Origin: Henckelia pumila
Taxonomy: Eukaryota > Streptophyta > Magnoliopsida > Lamiales > Gesneriaceae
DNA length: 64,000 nt
Reading direction: 5' to 3'
NCBI RefSeq assembly: GCF_033568475.1
Contig: NC_133120.1
Location: 172,577,991 to 172,641,990 of the forward strand
Position 1 is the first letter of the stretch, and every line of letters begins with the position of its first letter. The notes beneath the pieces were generated by a model that was not told the DNA's origin, did no database searches, and was given only the letters and a program-made list of their open reading frames with translations. This document shows positions 23,800 to 35,270 of the stretch, piece by piece. A program made the position numbers and the translations under genes.

Positions 23800-24060
23800 A
23801 AGATTTTCTAAAGTGTTAGAAAAGGCTTCTCCGAAAACAGCCCCGGCTGATGTAACTGCCGAAAGGTTGGCCGAACTAGAGAAATGGTTGGACCATGATC
23901 TCAAGGCCAAATGTTACATGCAAAATTGGACAAGTCTAAACAAGTTTGCCATCACTGCAAGAAACCCGGTCATTGGAAACGTAACTGCAAGGAATACCTC
24001 AAGCAGTTGCGAACTGCAAAGGGTATGTTTTACATTAAAATGTTTTTCTTAATACTACTT
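23800..24060 (+). pseudogene. Gag remnant of the young copia element
   Basis: A short piece carrying the nucleocapsid zinc knuckle (CHHCKKPGHWKRNC, the CX2CX4HX4C pattern). The capsid part upstream is not recognisable. It is part of a broken retroelement. Confidence 0.75.
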
Positions 24061-24228
24061 CTTGGGTATTGGATACCAGATGTAGATCTCATATTTGCAA
24101 TGAGTTGCAAAATGATGACAAGAAGTAATAGGCTAAGGATGGGTGAGACCCAGTCAAGGCTCGGGAATGGTTCCAGAGATAAATCCAAAGCTATAGGAGA
24201 CATTTTTGCAGAACAATTTTAAGTTTTT

Positions 24229-25400
24229 TTGAGAGATGTTTTATTTGTTCCAGATTTGATTAAAAACATTATTTCTGTTTCTATGCTTGATAGAGATAGT
24301 TATTCTTGCAATTTTGTGAATGGGATTTGCAATATTTACAAGAATGAATGTTTGATAGGAAATGGACAACTTGAAAACGATCTATACAACTTAAAACTAA
24401 AAGACGTTCCAATAAATTATGCTGATAAACCGGCAACAACAAACAAAAGGAAAATCGATAGTCAAAACCCGGCAAATCTTTGGCACGCTAGACTAGGTCA
24501 TATTTCCTCAAGGAGGATGAACAAGCTAGTGGGAGAGGGCATGTTTGATATGTCTGATATTAACTCTCTACCTACTTGTGAATCCTGCTTAAAAGGGAAA
24601 ATGACTAAATCTCCTTTTAAGGGGAAACCTGAGCGTAGTCAAAATCTGTTGGATTTGATCCATACAGATGTTTGTGGTCCATTTAGAGTTGGGACTCAAC
24701 ATGGCCACACCTACTTCATTACCTTTACTGATGATTATTCAAGGTATGGGTATTTATATTTAATGAAATATAAGTATGAAGCATTTGAAAAGTTCAAAGA
24801 ATTCAAGGCTGAAGTAGAAAATAAGCTAGGTAAAAGTATTAAAGCACTTCGATCGGATCGAGGTGGAGAATACTTAAGTACCGTTTTTTTGGACTATCTA
24901 AAAGAGAATGGGATTCTCTCTCAGTGGACTCCTCCTATGACACCACAGCTTAATGGTGTATCGGAGCGTCGTAATCGAACTTTGTTGGACATGGTTTGAT
25001 CCATGATGAGATTCACTGAGCTTCCACCTTCGTTTTGGGGCTATGCGCTTGAAACGGCGGTATTGTTGTTGAACAACGTCCACACTAAAGCAGTGGACAA
25101 AACACCATACGAGTTATGGAATGGCAAAGCTCCTAAGTATTCGTACTTAAGGATTTGGGGATGTCCTGCTTACGTGAAGCAGACAGTGGGAGATAAGTTG
25201 GATAATCGATCCAGCTTATGTTATTTTGTAGGGTATCCGAAGAATTCAATCGGATATTATTTCTATTATCCTGCTGAAACAAAGGTGTTTGTTTCTAGGA
25301 ATGTCACCTTCTTGGAGAAGGAGTTCTTATTGGATAAGAAAGGCGAGATGATGGAACTCGAAGAAGTTCGAGAAGAACCCGAAATACAAAATAACAATCC
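24229..25400 (+). pseudogene. Copia integrase region
   Basis: The pre-integrase motif LWHARLGHISSRRMNKL is followed by the zinc-binding CESCLKGKM, then the DDE core: Asp in LIHTDVCGPF, Asp in ALRSDRGGEY and Glu in NGVSERRNRTL. After it come ELWNGKAPKYSYLRIWGC and GYPKNSIGYYFY, usual in plant copia integrases. It is part of a broken element. Confidence 0.88.
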
Positions 25401-25499
25401 TACGCCTCAGGAACCATTACTGGACACGCCTGAACCTAGAAGATCCGAGAGGACTTCTAGACCTCCTGTTCGATATGGTCTTCTTCTTGAAGGGGATCA

Positions 25500-26400
25500 A
25501 GATGAACCCGACATTGGATGTGATCCAAGAAACTTCAAGGAAGCAATTTCTGATGCGGATTCAAATTTATGGCTTGAAGCTATGCAGTCTGAATTGGATT
25601 CAATGCATACAAACCAAGTTTGGTCTTTAGTAGATCCTCCTGATGGAATTGTTCCAATAGGGTGTAAATGGATCTACAAGAGAAAGCTTGGGCCTGATGG
25701 TAAGGTATTGACCTACAAGGCGCGATTGGTGGCGAAAGGTTACACTCAAAGACAAGGAGTTGACTATGATGAAACCTTTTTACCAGTTGCAATGTTCAAG
25801 TCCATAAGAATCCTTATTGCCATAGCTGCATGGTATGACTATGAGATATGGCAAATGGATGTGAAGACTGCTTTTCTTAATGGAGACATTAAGGAAGAAA
25901 TCTATATGAAGCAGCCAGAGGGGTTCACATCCATGGGAAGCGAGCATAAGGTATGCAAGCTTCAGAGATCAATTTATGGTCTAAAACAAGCATCAAGAAG
26001 TTGGAACCAAAAATTTGATGAAACAATAAAAGATTTTGGTTTCATCAAAAACCCGGAGGAACCATGCGTGTACAAGAAAGTAGTTAAGGATGCTGTGACA
26101 TTCTTAGTACTTTATGTTGATGACATCCTACTCATTGGGAATGATGTAGGGATGTTGCAGTCAACAAAGATATGGTTATCAGGTAGATTCTCGATGAAGG
26201 ATTTGGGTGAGGCATCCTACATTCTTGGGATACAGATCTATAGAGATAGATCTAAGAGAATGATAGGACTCACTCAATCAACCTACATCGACACCATATT
26301 GAAACGGTTTTCAATGGATGGGTCCAAGAGAGGACATCTACCCATGTGTCATGGAGTTTCTCTATCCAAGTCTATGTGTCCCAAGACTGATGAAGAGATA
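25500..26400 (+). pseudogene. Copia reverse transcriptase region
   Basis: WIYKRKLGPDGKVLTYKARL, WQMDVKTAFLNGDIKEEIYM, YGLKQASRSWN and the catalytic YVDD in LYVDDILLIG. The RT pattern is well preserved, in keeping with the element's youth, although the element as a whole is broken. Confidence 0.92.
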
Positions 26401-26559
26401 GAGAATATGACACATGTACCATATGCGTCAGCTATAGGTAGTATCATGTATGGGATGATATCTACCAGACCGGATGTAGCATTTGCTCTGAGTGTCACGA
26501 GCAGATATCAAGCTAATCCCGGTCAAATGCATTGGAAAGCCGTGAAGGACATTCTTAAG

Positions 26560-27099
26560 TACTTACGAAGGACTAAGAATATGTTCATGGTATATGGAGG
26601 ACGAGAACTGAAATTGGAAGGCTATACCGACTCTAGCTTCCAAAGTGACGTGGATGACTCAAAGTCAACCTCTGGATTTGTGTTCATGCTCAATGGCGGT
26701 GCTGTCTCTTGGAAGAGTTCCAAGCAGGACACCACAACGGATTCCACCACTGAGGCTGAATACATTGCAGCATCAGCTGCTGCTAAAGAGGCCGTTTGGA
26801 TGAGGAAGTTCGTCCAAGAGTTGGGCGTCATTCCTGAATTTGTTGGTCCAGTCCCGGTGTACTGTGACAACACGGGTGCCGTTGCTCAAGCAAAGGAACC
26901 AAGGTCTCATCAAAGATCCAAACACGTACTGAGGAAATACCACATCATCCGGGAGATTGTGGAAAGAGGAGACATCACTGTCGAACGAGTGGCCTCTGCA
27001 GACAATATCGCTGATCCGCTTACTAAGCCCTTGCCAGGACCATTGTTTGACAAACATCGCGAAGCAATGGGTCTACGTAGTATGACTAGTTGGCTATAG
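26560..27099 (+). pseudogene. Copia RNase H region
   Basis: GYTDSSFQSDVDDSKSTSGF, VSWKSSKQDTTTDSTTEAEY and VYCDNTGAVAQAKEP are the acidic RNase H motifs of Ty1/copia. The frame ends just before the polypurine tract. Confidence 0.9.
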
Positions 27100-27113
27100 G
27101 GCAAGTGGGAGAT
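27100..27113 (+). other. Polypurine tract of the young copia element
   Basis: GGGCAAGTGGGAGAT lies directly before the right LTR and sets the LTR boundary. Confidence 0.9.
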
Positions 27114-28976
27114 TGAAAGAGTGGGTGCCCAGTGAGCCAACTTGTGGCTATGGGCTTTGATGACTCTTTGTACAAACGATCTTTTGTTTAATGTAATTTA
27201 CACTTTTATTAATGGCAATGACTTTATCTTTCTTCATATTGTTATATTATGATATACTATTGTTGTTTTGATAAAGACCTTGAATATACTATAGTGTATG
27301 TAAGATGTGGTAGAACATGGGGATGTCTATCATGAAATACATCTTATAGTCACTGTATATTCTAAACTGTTCCTAGTCGATTGAGCCGTCCGATAATAAG
27401 GATAAGGATCGCTCGAGTTTGAGACTAGCATTTGCGATGCGGAGTACCACGTTTCATTGGTAGGGAACATGGAGATGTTCGAAGCATGCAAATGGATATT
27501 CATAGGATGAATAATCAAACTACCCTATCCGGACTTTCCAAGTGGTTATCACTTATCGAGTGGATAAAGTCCGCGGTTTTGGTTGTACACCATTAGTCCT
27601 TACTACTTGAAACATCATGGAGACTCTATATGCTAGTACTGTGCTTTGACTCGTTTACCGACTCTATGGGGGTCATCAGGTGTCGGGATTGGGTACAGTT
27701 ACAACACATATAGGAGTCGATGCATTGTTGTCAAGGATTCACCACATACTTGCGAGTGTGGATATCCTATGCGATCTGAGGAGATATTAGTGTGACGAAT
27801 CTCTGGCCAGAGTACTTGATGTGATTTAAGAAATGGTTTCTTAGTAGCACATGCGATGTCACTAATTTGATCTTCAAGATGTATTGCATAGTTATCGAAT
27901 CTTGAGCGACTCTCGATATACCAATGGTTGTTGATTCGATCGGGATATATGGATGAAGGGACCGTACTGTACGCTAACCAAAATCTACTGGTTCTTGTAG
28001 GCACTATCAGTGATACCTAGGGAATCATGGGGCGATGTTGCTAGGCGCTTTACCATGATTCGTTGGGCAAGTCGGAAATCGTTGTTCCGAGTCACAAGGA
28101 GTTGTGAGCCCACGGCTAGCTGTATCCCTGAACCATTGAGGGTCACACAGTGTAATGGAGTTTTAATCCCCGTTGAGATAGTTAAATTTAAAGAGTTAAA
28201 TTTAATGAATAAAGAAGTTGGACTTCTTAAATAAGAGTAAGGGAGTAGGATTTCCTAAAATGACATAGGGATGGACATTTTTTGGAAATCACTGAATTCG
28301 GATTCAGGAAAATTTATCTTGACTTTAAAATGTGCAGAAATGGTTTCTGTGCACATTGGTGAAATCGGTTCATCAATCGGAGTCACGATGAATTTTATAT
28401 TAATTTCTGAACATGCGGGCTTTGCTTGTCGGGCCTCAACTTATGACTAATGGGCCCTAAGGTGTTAGTGGCCTGCATTATAAATAAGTTATTGCAGTAC
28501 AGAAATTACACATAACTGGTCATAATTTGAGAGACAGAAAATCGAAAACCCTAGCTCTCTCTCAAAAGAAATTCGGCCGCCCCCCTCCCTTCTCTGTCTG
28601 AGAAATTCCGGTCTGTGATTTTGAATTGCAGTCTGGAATAGCGAATCAAATTCGTTATTCTCTTCGCAGAAAACTTCTGATAGATTTTCTAGTGCAATCT
28701 ATCAGAGGGATTAAACCTCCATTCGTGGACCTGATTGAAGGAGTTCATCAGTTCCTGGGAGAGACAACAAGAGCAGAGAAATCTGTTGGAGTCCAATAAT
28801 CTCGCTTCGAGATTGAAGGTAAAATTTAATAATTGTTATTTAATTTTACACACACTTATAATTTAATCGTAAAAGGGTTGATACCCACACTATGGAATTG
28901 TTCCATAATAAAATTTTTAAACTTCCGCTGCACCGGGTATCAATACCGATTGATCTGAGAGCCGCATTTTCCAACA
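27114..28976 (+). repeat. Right (3') LTR of the young copia element
   Basis: 1863 bp, the same length as the left copy and identical wherever I compared them. CACAT follows at 28977. Confidence 0.95.
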
Positions 28977-28981
28977 CACAT

Positions 28982-30268
28982 ACTAATTAGAAACTTAGAC
29001 ATGCAATTAAACAATAAATAATCAAAATCAGAGATAAATTGCAGAAACTAAAATAACTAATACCAGCATAGAAAAATCTAGTGACTGACCCTGTAATCCT
29101 GCCTTGGTCACCACCTAATCTCTAGACCTCTAGGAAAACTACCTGCAACTGCCCCGTCGAATGGGGTGTCCAAAAACAATAGTATGAGGATGTGAGCATA
29201 AACACTCAGTACGAGAGTATGAGTATACAATATTAAATGTGCACGTATGCAAGTGTATGAGTACCAATACACGAGGTCAATAATATCTGATCATTAACAG
29301 ACTTGGGCCCTGGGTATATAGCATGTTGTGCCATCGCTTCAGGAGGTGACCTACATACCCAACTGATGGTGACCTAACACAAGTCCATGTGTCCAACCAT
29401 CTACTAACAAGATAGGGTAAACACCATACTACAGGATATCACAAAGATACAAGCTCAAGATGATCATGAATGCAGCATAATAATATTTCATAATATACGC
29501 AGATAAAACCATGTCATATAATCAAGTAAACTATGCAACACATAATACATGCATACTCAGTCAGGGTATCTCGTACAGTACTATCGTACCTTTCTTAAGG
29601 TAGATCCTAGAAGATACCATTTAGGTACCAAGCCTACCATGCAGCACTCCATTCGTCATCAACCCGCTGATGTCAAATGTCTCAAAGCTTGGGCACAACC
29701 TTGCTACAACTCCTGGACACCTCGCCAAAGCTCCGCCTCTTGGACACTACTATGGAAACTGTCCGCTAACTATAAAAATACTACTACCTGCTCCAACTCT
29801 TAAATAAGAAGTCCTGAAGCCCTTAAAATAGAGTCATAGGGAGAGGAGTGGTTTCAAAATTGGCAATCAAATGAGAGCCTTGGACCCCCTATTTATAGGC
29901 TGAGACCGGACGCTCCGATCTGTGCATGCATGCCACGTTCCGATCGGCCAAGATCGTACGCTCCAATCACACTTCGGAGGCTCCGATCCCATGCATCCAG
30001 CTACATGTTCAATTTTTTGTTGACACGTGCATGGCACTACGATCGGACGCTCCGATATTCCCCATAGCTTCCGAACTCCTCCGCTGGTTCTGATCTGGTT
30101 CGGACCCTCCGAACTTCTCGAGCCCAATTAAGTCTATTAAGCATATTTTGGGCATTTTGGACCCAAATCCTTGGTCCGTTAGATTATATAAATAAACCTT
30201 AACCATGTTTTATTAAATCTAAACATGATTAGAAAATTAATCTTGTAAAATGGAACCGGGTTATAACA
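28982..30268 (-). repeat. Main part of the D1 LTR
   Basis: It continues 19933-19958 across the copia insertion. It aligns loosely with 60470-61340 (D2), sharing TACGAGAGTATGAGTATACA and the phrase around GTGCCRTCGCTTCAGGAGGTG. At 29903-30118 it has several GGACGCTCCGAT-type short palindromes. It ends GGGTTATAACA. Confidence 0.7.
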
Positions 30269-31562
30269 ATGAATGTATTGCTTGAACCACGAGTCGAGAT
30301 GGGCATCCAATTTGATAAACCAGTGAGTTCAACAAAGGCGTGTTGTTAGTTAAAGGGCCTCCTTAATTGTCTGCATTTCCGCAAGATGAGGGGAAAAACA
30401 TCCACGTAAGAACCTTCAAAAAGCCATTAAAAAATACTCCCTTATGTTCCCGACAAACCATGCCCACACTTGAGTAATCCTCAATATTAAATCTCTATGT
30501 TTTGGTGATAAGAAACAATAATTCATTTTTGTAGATCTTGCCATCTTGCTTTGTAAAACAGGTTATCGACCACTTGCTTTGAAGATCACTCGCATGGTTA
30601 CATCTAAAGTGGCATTTGCCCGGTCTTAAAAATAAAATCACTCGACTGACCACCATAAAAAGATATACTCGCCTGCTCTAGATAGTCCTCGACCATTCAT
30701 TATTACAAGCATATTTTTACAAAGGCCTTAAGGGATTCCTTTTGATTCAAGCTACACATTGATTAGAGTTGTCTTTCATTTTCATAAAAGTATATTATCA
30801 AGAGATGCATGGCAAACAATAAATCAGGAAAATTAGAATGTTTTCACGAAATGTTCACTGATGAGCTTATTATCAAAGACTGTCTGTGACCGTTGCATTC
30901 TCGATTTGGAAAGATCCAAATCTCGCATTTATTAAAGCGTACTACATTTCAAGAAAAGACAACGTCCAAAGTGCATTTTCATTAATGATCTTCAGATGAA
31001 CGTTGTATCTCTCCATACAAAGTACACTATAAATAGAGCTTACTTGAAGAGGGAAAATCATTGAAACTTTATCTTTGCAACTTGAATCTCTCTTATTTAC
31101 CGAGCTAGCAATCTCTCTTATATACTTGTTATTCTTCAAGAATAACATAATCCAAATTGAATTCATTGAAATAATTGGTCGTTCACGCTTTTATCGTCCT
31201 TTTTTATTTACTTGCAGGTAATATAAGATATGATCCCGTAGGACATTGATTTCTTTCATAACGACCAGCCTCCGTTATTTTTTTCACATTGAGATATTCA
31301 CTCATTTTCTTTAAAGGAGTTCTTCGTTACTAAATATGATTTATATACATTGTTTATCTTAAACATAAATGAAGCAAAATAATATAAACAATCTTATACA
31401 CAAGATCAAATAATATAATTTGAGATTCAAATTTTGAACATCATGTTCATTTTATATTTCATTGGGATTGATCTCAAAAATTTTCTTGTAGCTTCTAATT
31501 TCTCCCCTTCATTGTTGAAAACATTTTTTTACAAAAATAACAAATGAGAAATTCGCGTCATA
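30269..31562. other. Unassigned sequence, no gene recognised
   Basis: About 1.3 kb without a supported frame. A TATAAATAGAG site at about 31031 with CT-rich sequence after it looks like a promoter, and a TTGCAG near 31214 like a splice acceptor. It may be host intergenic DNA or an old element I do not recognise. Confidence 0.4.
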
Positions 31563-31703
31563 GAGTTTTGATATGGTGAGCAACTATCACATGCACTTAT
31601 TTGTACACCGGCTGATTTAGTGTTCACCTATTAGATGTAGAAGATGCTACGTCTGCGGTGCACACATAAATGCACATGATGGTTACTCACCATATCAAAA
31701 CTC
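31563..31703. mobile_element. 141-bp MITE with long terminal inverted repeats
   Basis: The outer repeats GAGTTTTGATATGGTGAG and CTCACCATATCAAAACTC are perfect complements, and pairing continues with a few mismatches to about 48 bases per arm. The flanks CGCGTCATA and CACGTCATA agree at 8 of 9 bases, so a Mutator-like 9-bp duplication is possible, though two extra T bases precede the right copy. Confidence 0.8.
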
Positions 31704-32069
31704 TTCACGTCATAATATCTCATTGCTCAAGATACTTGATCAAAGTATTTTCAACATATTTAATATCTCTTCAAGAGATTTATGTAGTGCATTTACCGCG
31801 CATAAAACATAATCTCTTGGCATAATATTTACATAATGTTACGCCTTAAACGCATAAAAATCTCATGTTGCGAGATTAATGTTTTTAATGCATTAACAAG
31901 TATCAAAATATTATGTTTTGATGATTACAAAACTCGGTTAATTGTTACTAATAATTTAAAGTGAGAAATTTGTAGATAATAAAAATTTCTTGTCTAAGAA
32001 AATTATTGGAAGCAAGAACCGGTAAGCCAAATATTGAAGAAAAATTTGAAGTGTTTGAAACTGCCAGAG

Positions 32070-32465
32070 TTTGGACGGTCCGAAGTCAGGTTCGGACTAT
32101 CCGATGATTTTCAAGGATTTATTAATTCTTCGGATGCACAGTTCGGAGGCCACGAAGTTGAGTTCAGACGATACGAAGGTAGTTTGGACTGTCCGAAGAT
32201 TTTCCATGAATTAAGAAATGTTCGGAGGCACGCTCGGAGGGCACGAAGATATAGTTCGGACGATCTGAAGTACAGATCAGACGGTTCGAACTGCTTTACG
32301 GTGATTGAAAGATTTTGTCAGAAGAAATTTACCGAAATGAATTTAATGCAGCCGATCGGACGATCAAAAGTCAGGTTCGGGCCATCCGAACAGTTTCACA
32401 GCCGCAGTTATTTGAATTTGAATCAGCTATGTTTGAAGGCTCCGAAGCCAGTTCGTACGGTCCAA
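32070..32465. repeat. Array of TTCGGACNNTCCGAA-type palindromes
   Basis: About a dozen variants of a 14-16 base motif lie at intervals of roughly 20-40 bases upstream of the LTR TATA box, for example TTGGACGGTCCGAA, TTCGGACTATCCGA and TTGGACTGTCCGAA. Later copies keep one half better than the other. Confidence 0.75.
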
Positions 32466-32484
32466 ACTCACTCGAATCAACATC

Positions 32485-32492
32485 TATAAATA
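32485..32492 (+). promoter_or_regulatory. TATA box of the element F LTR
   Basis: TATAAATA lies just after the palindrome array. About 550 bases remain to the LTR end, giving a plausible R-U5 length. Confidence 0.5.
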
Positions 32493-33041
32493 GAGGTATT
32501 CCAAGGTCATTCCAAACCATCCAATTCACTCTACATCTCATTTCAAGCAATCTTCTCTCCTTAAAGTGTGCTATCAAGAGTTATTCAATATATTCATTCA
32601 AAAATCGAGAGTTGTTTGTAAAAATCATTTGTGAGTTGGTTGTGCTATTGTTGTAAAAACTCGAGTGTGAATCCGAGTTTGTTGCGATATTGTTGAGGCT
32701 ATCCTTGGAGCCCTTAAGGCCAAGTTGTATCGAGTTGTAAAGCTATCGGCGCGGTGATCGTGTTGTTGTACGGCTATCCTTTGAGCCATCAAGGCCAAGA
32801 CATTTGAAGTGCTAGTGGATCCTTGGTTAATCTACCTTAAACAAGAAGGGGAGACATAGAAGATTTATCGTCGAACTTCCATAAACATATCCTATCTCTT
32901 TTACTGCTTTATTTACTTTACTCATTTATTTACTGCATTTATCTTGATTGATTTAAGTCTTCCGCTTGCGTACTTGCATAATCTCTTTAAATTGCTAAAG
33001 TTTCCAATATAACCTAAATTCGCTCTGTTAGGTTGTAACAA

Positions 33042-33055
33042 GTAGTATCAAAGCC
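33042..33055 (+). other. Primer-binding site of element F
   Basis: GTAGTATCAAAGCC follows the LTR and resembles the initiator-Met site GTGGTATCAGAGCC. Confidence 0.7.
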
Positions 33056-33086
33056 ACACTTTTGAAAAATTCTCAAAAGGTTCTAA

Positions 33087-34224
33087 TGGCAAATCTAGCG
33101 AGTGATTATGCTCAAGGGCAATCAACAAATCATCCTACTCTTTTCATAAACTACGGATATTGGAAAAATCAAATGTCCCTATATATCCAATCCATAGATT
33201 ATGATCTTTGGAATGTGACGGTAAAAGGTCCCTATATACCTATGAAAATAGTTGATGGGATTGAAGTTCCTAAGGGAATGAATGACTTTTCAAAAGGGGA
33301 CATGAAATTAATTTCTCAAAATGCTAAAGCTATGAATATTTTGCATTTTTCTTTAGATATGAACGTGTACAACTGGATCTCGATGTGCTGCTCGGCGAAA
33401 GAAATATGGGACAAATTGGAGATATGTCACGAAGGGACCAACCAAGTCAAAGAAACCAAGATTGACCTACTACAACTCAAATACGAGACATTTGAGATGG
33501 ATCCCAAATAAGATATAGATACAATGTTCCGGAGGCTCACCCAAATCATCAACGAGTTAGCCCAACTTGGAGAACAATATCCATCCAAGCAAGTTTGGAA
33601 AAGAGCTCTACGCGCCCTACCCAAAGAGTGGGATGCAAAGAGAACGACCATCATTGAGTCTAACAAAGGCGATACTGCTTCCTACGATCTTGATAAACTA
33701 CATGGGACCCCAAAAATCCATGAGTTAGAATTGTCTACTAGGAAGGACGTAAAGAAAAAGGATGAGAAGATCAAGGAAAAGGGAATTGCCATATCCAGTT
33801 AATTTGAAGAAGAAGAAGATGATGACATGGCGCTCTTCACAAGAAAATTCAAAAGATTTATGCGAGAAAACAAATTCAAGAAGAAAAAGAAGCCGGAGAA
33901 AGAAGTAACATGCTACAACTATCAACAACAAGACCACTATGCAAATGAGTGTCCTCTCAAGAAGAAGATTGACAAAGGGAAGAAGAAAGCCCTAATAGCA
34001 ACATGGAGCGACAGTGATGATGACGAGGAGGAAGCCAACATCTGCCTCATGGCCAGGGATGATGACTAAGTCTTCGACAACAATGATGAGGTACCTTCCT
34101 ATGATGAATTAATACATGCATATAAACTTATGTTTGACATGACTAAATCTCTTAGAAAGGAAAATAGAAACATCAAAAATGAATTAGAATCTAAGGAGCA
34201 TGAAAACCTAAGATTAAAGGATGA
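33087..34224 (+). pseudogene. Gag region of element F
   Basis: It opens MANLASDYAQGQS, then YWKNQMSLYIQSIDYDLWN and ISMCCSAKEIWDKLE, the capsid pattern of plant copia gag (UBN2 type). A nucleocapsid-like basic segment with HYANECPLKKK and an acidic tail (SDSDDDEEEA) follow. It is a fossil, broken, and ends at the 5S junction. Confidence 0.8.
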
Positions 34225-34631
34225 GCACCCAAAAGTGAATAAATTCTTTATTGTTTTGTCTCTCGAATTGCGGATCTAATGAACAGGCGCTGCACTTTCA
34301 AATGGACATAACTTTCGGCCGGCTGAGTGTTTCAAGAGCTTTAGCTTGCTCACGCGAATCTCGTCTCGATACCTACAGCGCAAATCTTGGTCTAAGGGAC
34401 GGAGACGCAAAAATTCCAACCCGGAGATGGATTTTCGGGGCGTTTTTCCCGAAGGGTCCGTTGGGACCCACCAAAGCAGCCCGCGTCACCCAGATCGCTC
34501 GTTCACGTCATGTGATTCAGTCTATTGCATCATTTCTATCCGCGGATTGGACTGAAAGAGTCGGGAATAGGACATCGAGGAATCAAAAGAACAAGAAGTA
34601 CGAGTAAGAAAAAAAAGAAATTAATGAAAAA

Positions 34632-34750
34632 GGAGTGCAACACGAGTACTTCCAAGGGGGTCACCCATCCTAGTACTGCTCTTGCCCAAGCACGTTTAAC
34701 TTCAGAGTTCTGATGGGATCCGGTGCATTAGTGCTGGTATGATCGCACCC
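34632..34750 (-). rRNA. 5S rRNA gene, copy 1
   Basis: 119 bases, CACCGG form. A T5 run follows. The A-box region has one change (AAACGTGC). Confidence 0.93.
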
Positions 34751-35152
34751 AACAGTGAATAAATTCTTTATTGTTTTGTCTCTCAAATTGCAGATCGGAT
34801 GAACAGGCGCTGCACTTTCAAACGGACATAACTTTTGGCCGCTTGAGTGTTTCGGGAGCTTCAGCTTGCTTACGCGAAGCTCGTCTCGATACCTACAGCG
34901 CGCATCTCGGTCTAAGAGACAAAGACACCCAAATTTCAACCCGGAGATGGATTTTTGGGGCGTTTTTCCCGAAGGGCATGTTGGGACCCACCGAAGCAGC
35001 CTGCGTCACCCAGATCGCACGTTCACGTCGTGTGATTTAGTCTATTGCATCATTTTTATCCGCGGATTGGACTGAAAGAGTCGTAAATAGGACAGAGAGG
35101 AATCAAAAGAACAATAAGTACGAGTAAGAAAACAAAAGAAATTAATGAAAAA

Positions 35153-35270
35153 GGGGTGCGACAGGAGGACTTCCCAGGTGGTCACCATCCTAGTACTGCT
35201 CTTGCCCAAGCACGCTTAACTTCGAAGTTCTGATGGGATCCGGTGAATTAGTGTTTATATGATCGCACCC
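35153..35270 (-). rRNA. 5S rRNA gene, copy 2
   Basis: 118 bases, one base short within the C-box stretch (GGATGGTGACC). The sequence near nt 12-20 is also altered. Probably non-functional. Confidence 0.9.

Larger units (their letters stand above)
19959..28976 (+). mobile_element. Young Ty1/copia LTR retrotransposon
   Basis: 9018 bp long with two LTRs of exactly 1863 bp. Every stretch I compared was identical, including three reading frames in each LTR that translate identically. There is a perfect CACAT duplication, a primer-binding site, a polypurine tract and the copia order integrase, RT, RNase H. The gag part is mostly absent, replaced by a 2-kb non-coding leader with hairpins. The coding part is broken in a few places. 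The insertion must be very recent. Lineage is possibly Tork/TAR/Angela-like, judged loosely from LTR size and RT motifs. Confidence 0.95.
14708..30268 (-). mobile_element. Element D1: old gypsy-type LTR element, partial and broken
   Basis: The 5' LTR is 19933-19958 plus 28982-30268, interrupted by the young copia element. It ends GGGTTATAACA, and ATGAA follows. Beside its inner edge the minus strand reads TTATGGTATAAGAG, a worn initiator-Met primer-binding site. Degenerate internal sequence without readable domains lies at 14708-15118 and 18388-19932. A GTCAGACGATAA motif recurs at about 14750 and 18715. The internal part also holds a solo LTR. The far LTR is not in the window. Its LTR relative, D2, lies at 60450. 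Old, with many breaks. Confidence 0.7.
31914..33040 (+). repeat. 5' LTR of element F
   Basis: 1127 bp from TGTTTTGATG to GGTTGTAACA. It contains a TATAAATA box at 32485-32492 and, upstream of it, an array of short TTCGGAC-type palindromes. Confidence 0.8.
31914..34224 (+). mobile_element. Element F: 5' part of a SIRE-like copia element, broken
   Basis: LTR 31914-33040, a worn initiator-Met primer site, then gag. The sequence stops at the edge of the 5S array. Integrase, RT and the 3' LTR are not present in the window. The LTR start TGTTTTGATGATTACAAA and the gag style suggest the SIRE/Maximus group. Broken, with several breaks. Confidence 0.8.

Noticed and set aside
30269-31562. Integrated pararetrovirus
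   Set aside because: Only a TATA box and leader-like texture are visible. No movement protein, coat protein or RT motif is present, so it cannot be supported.
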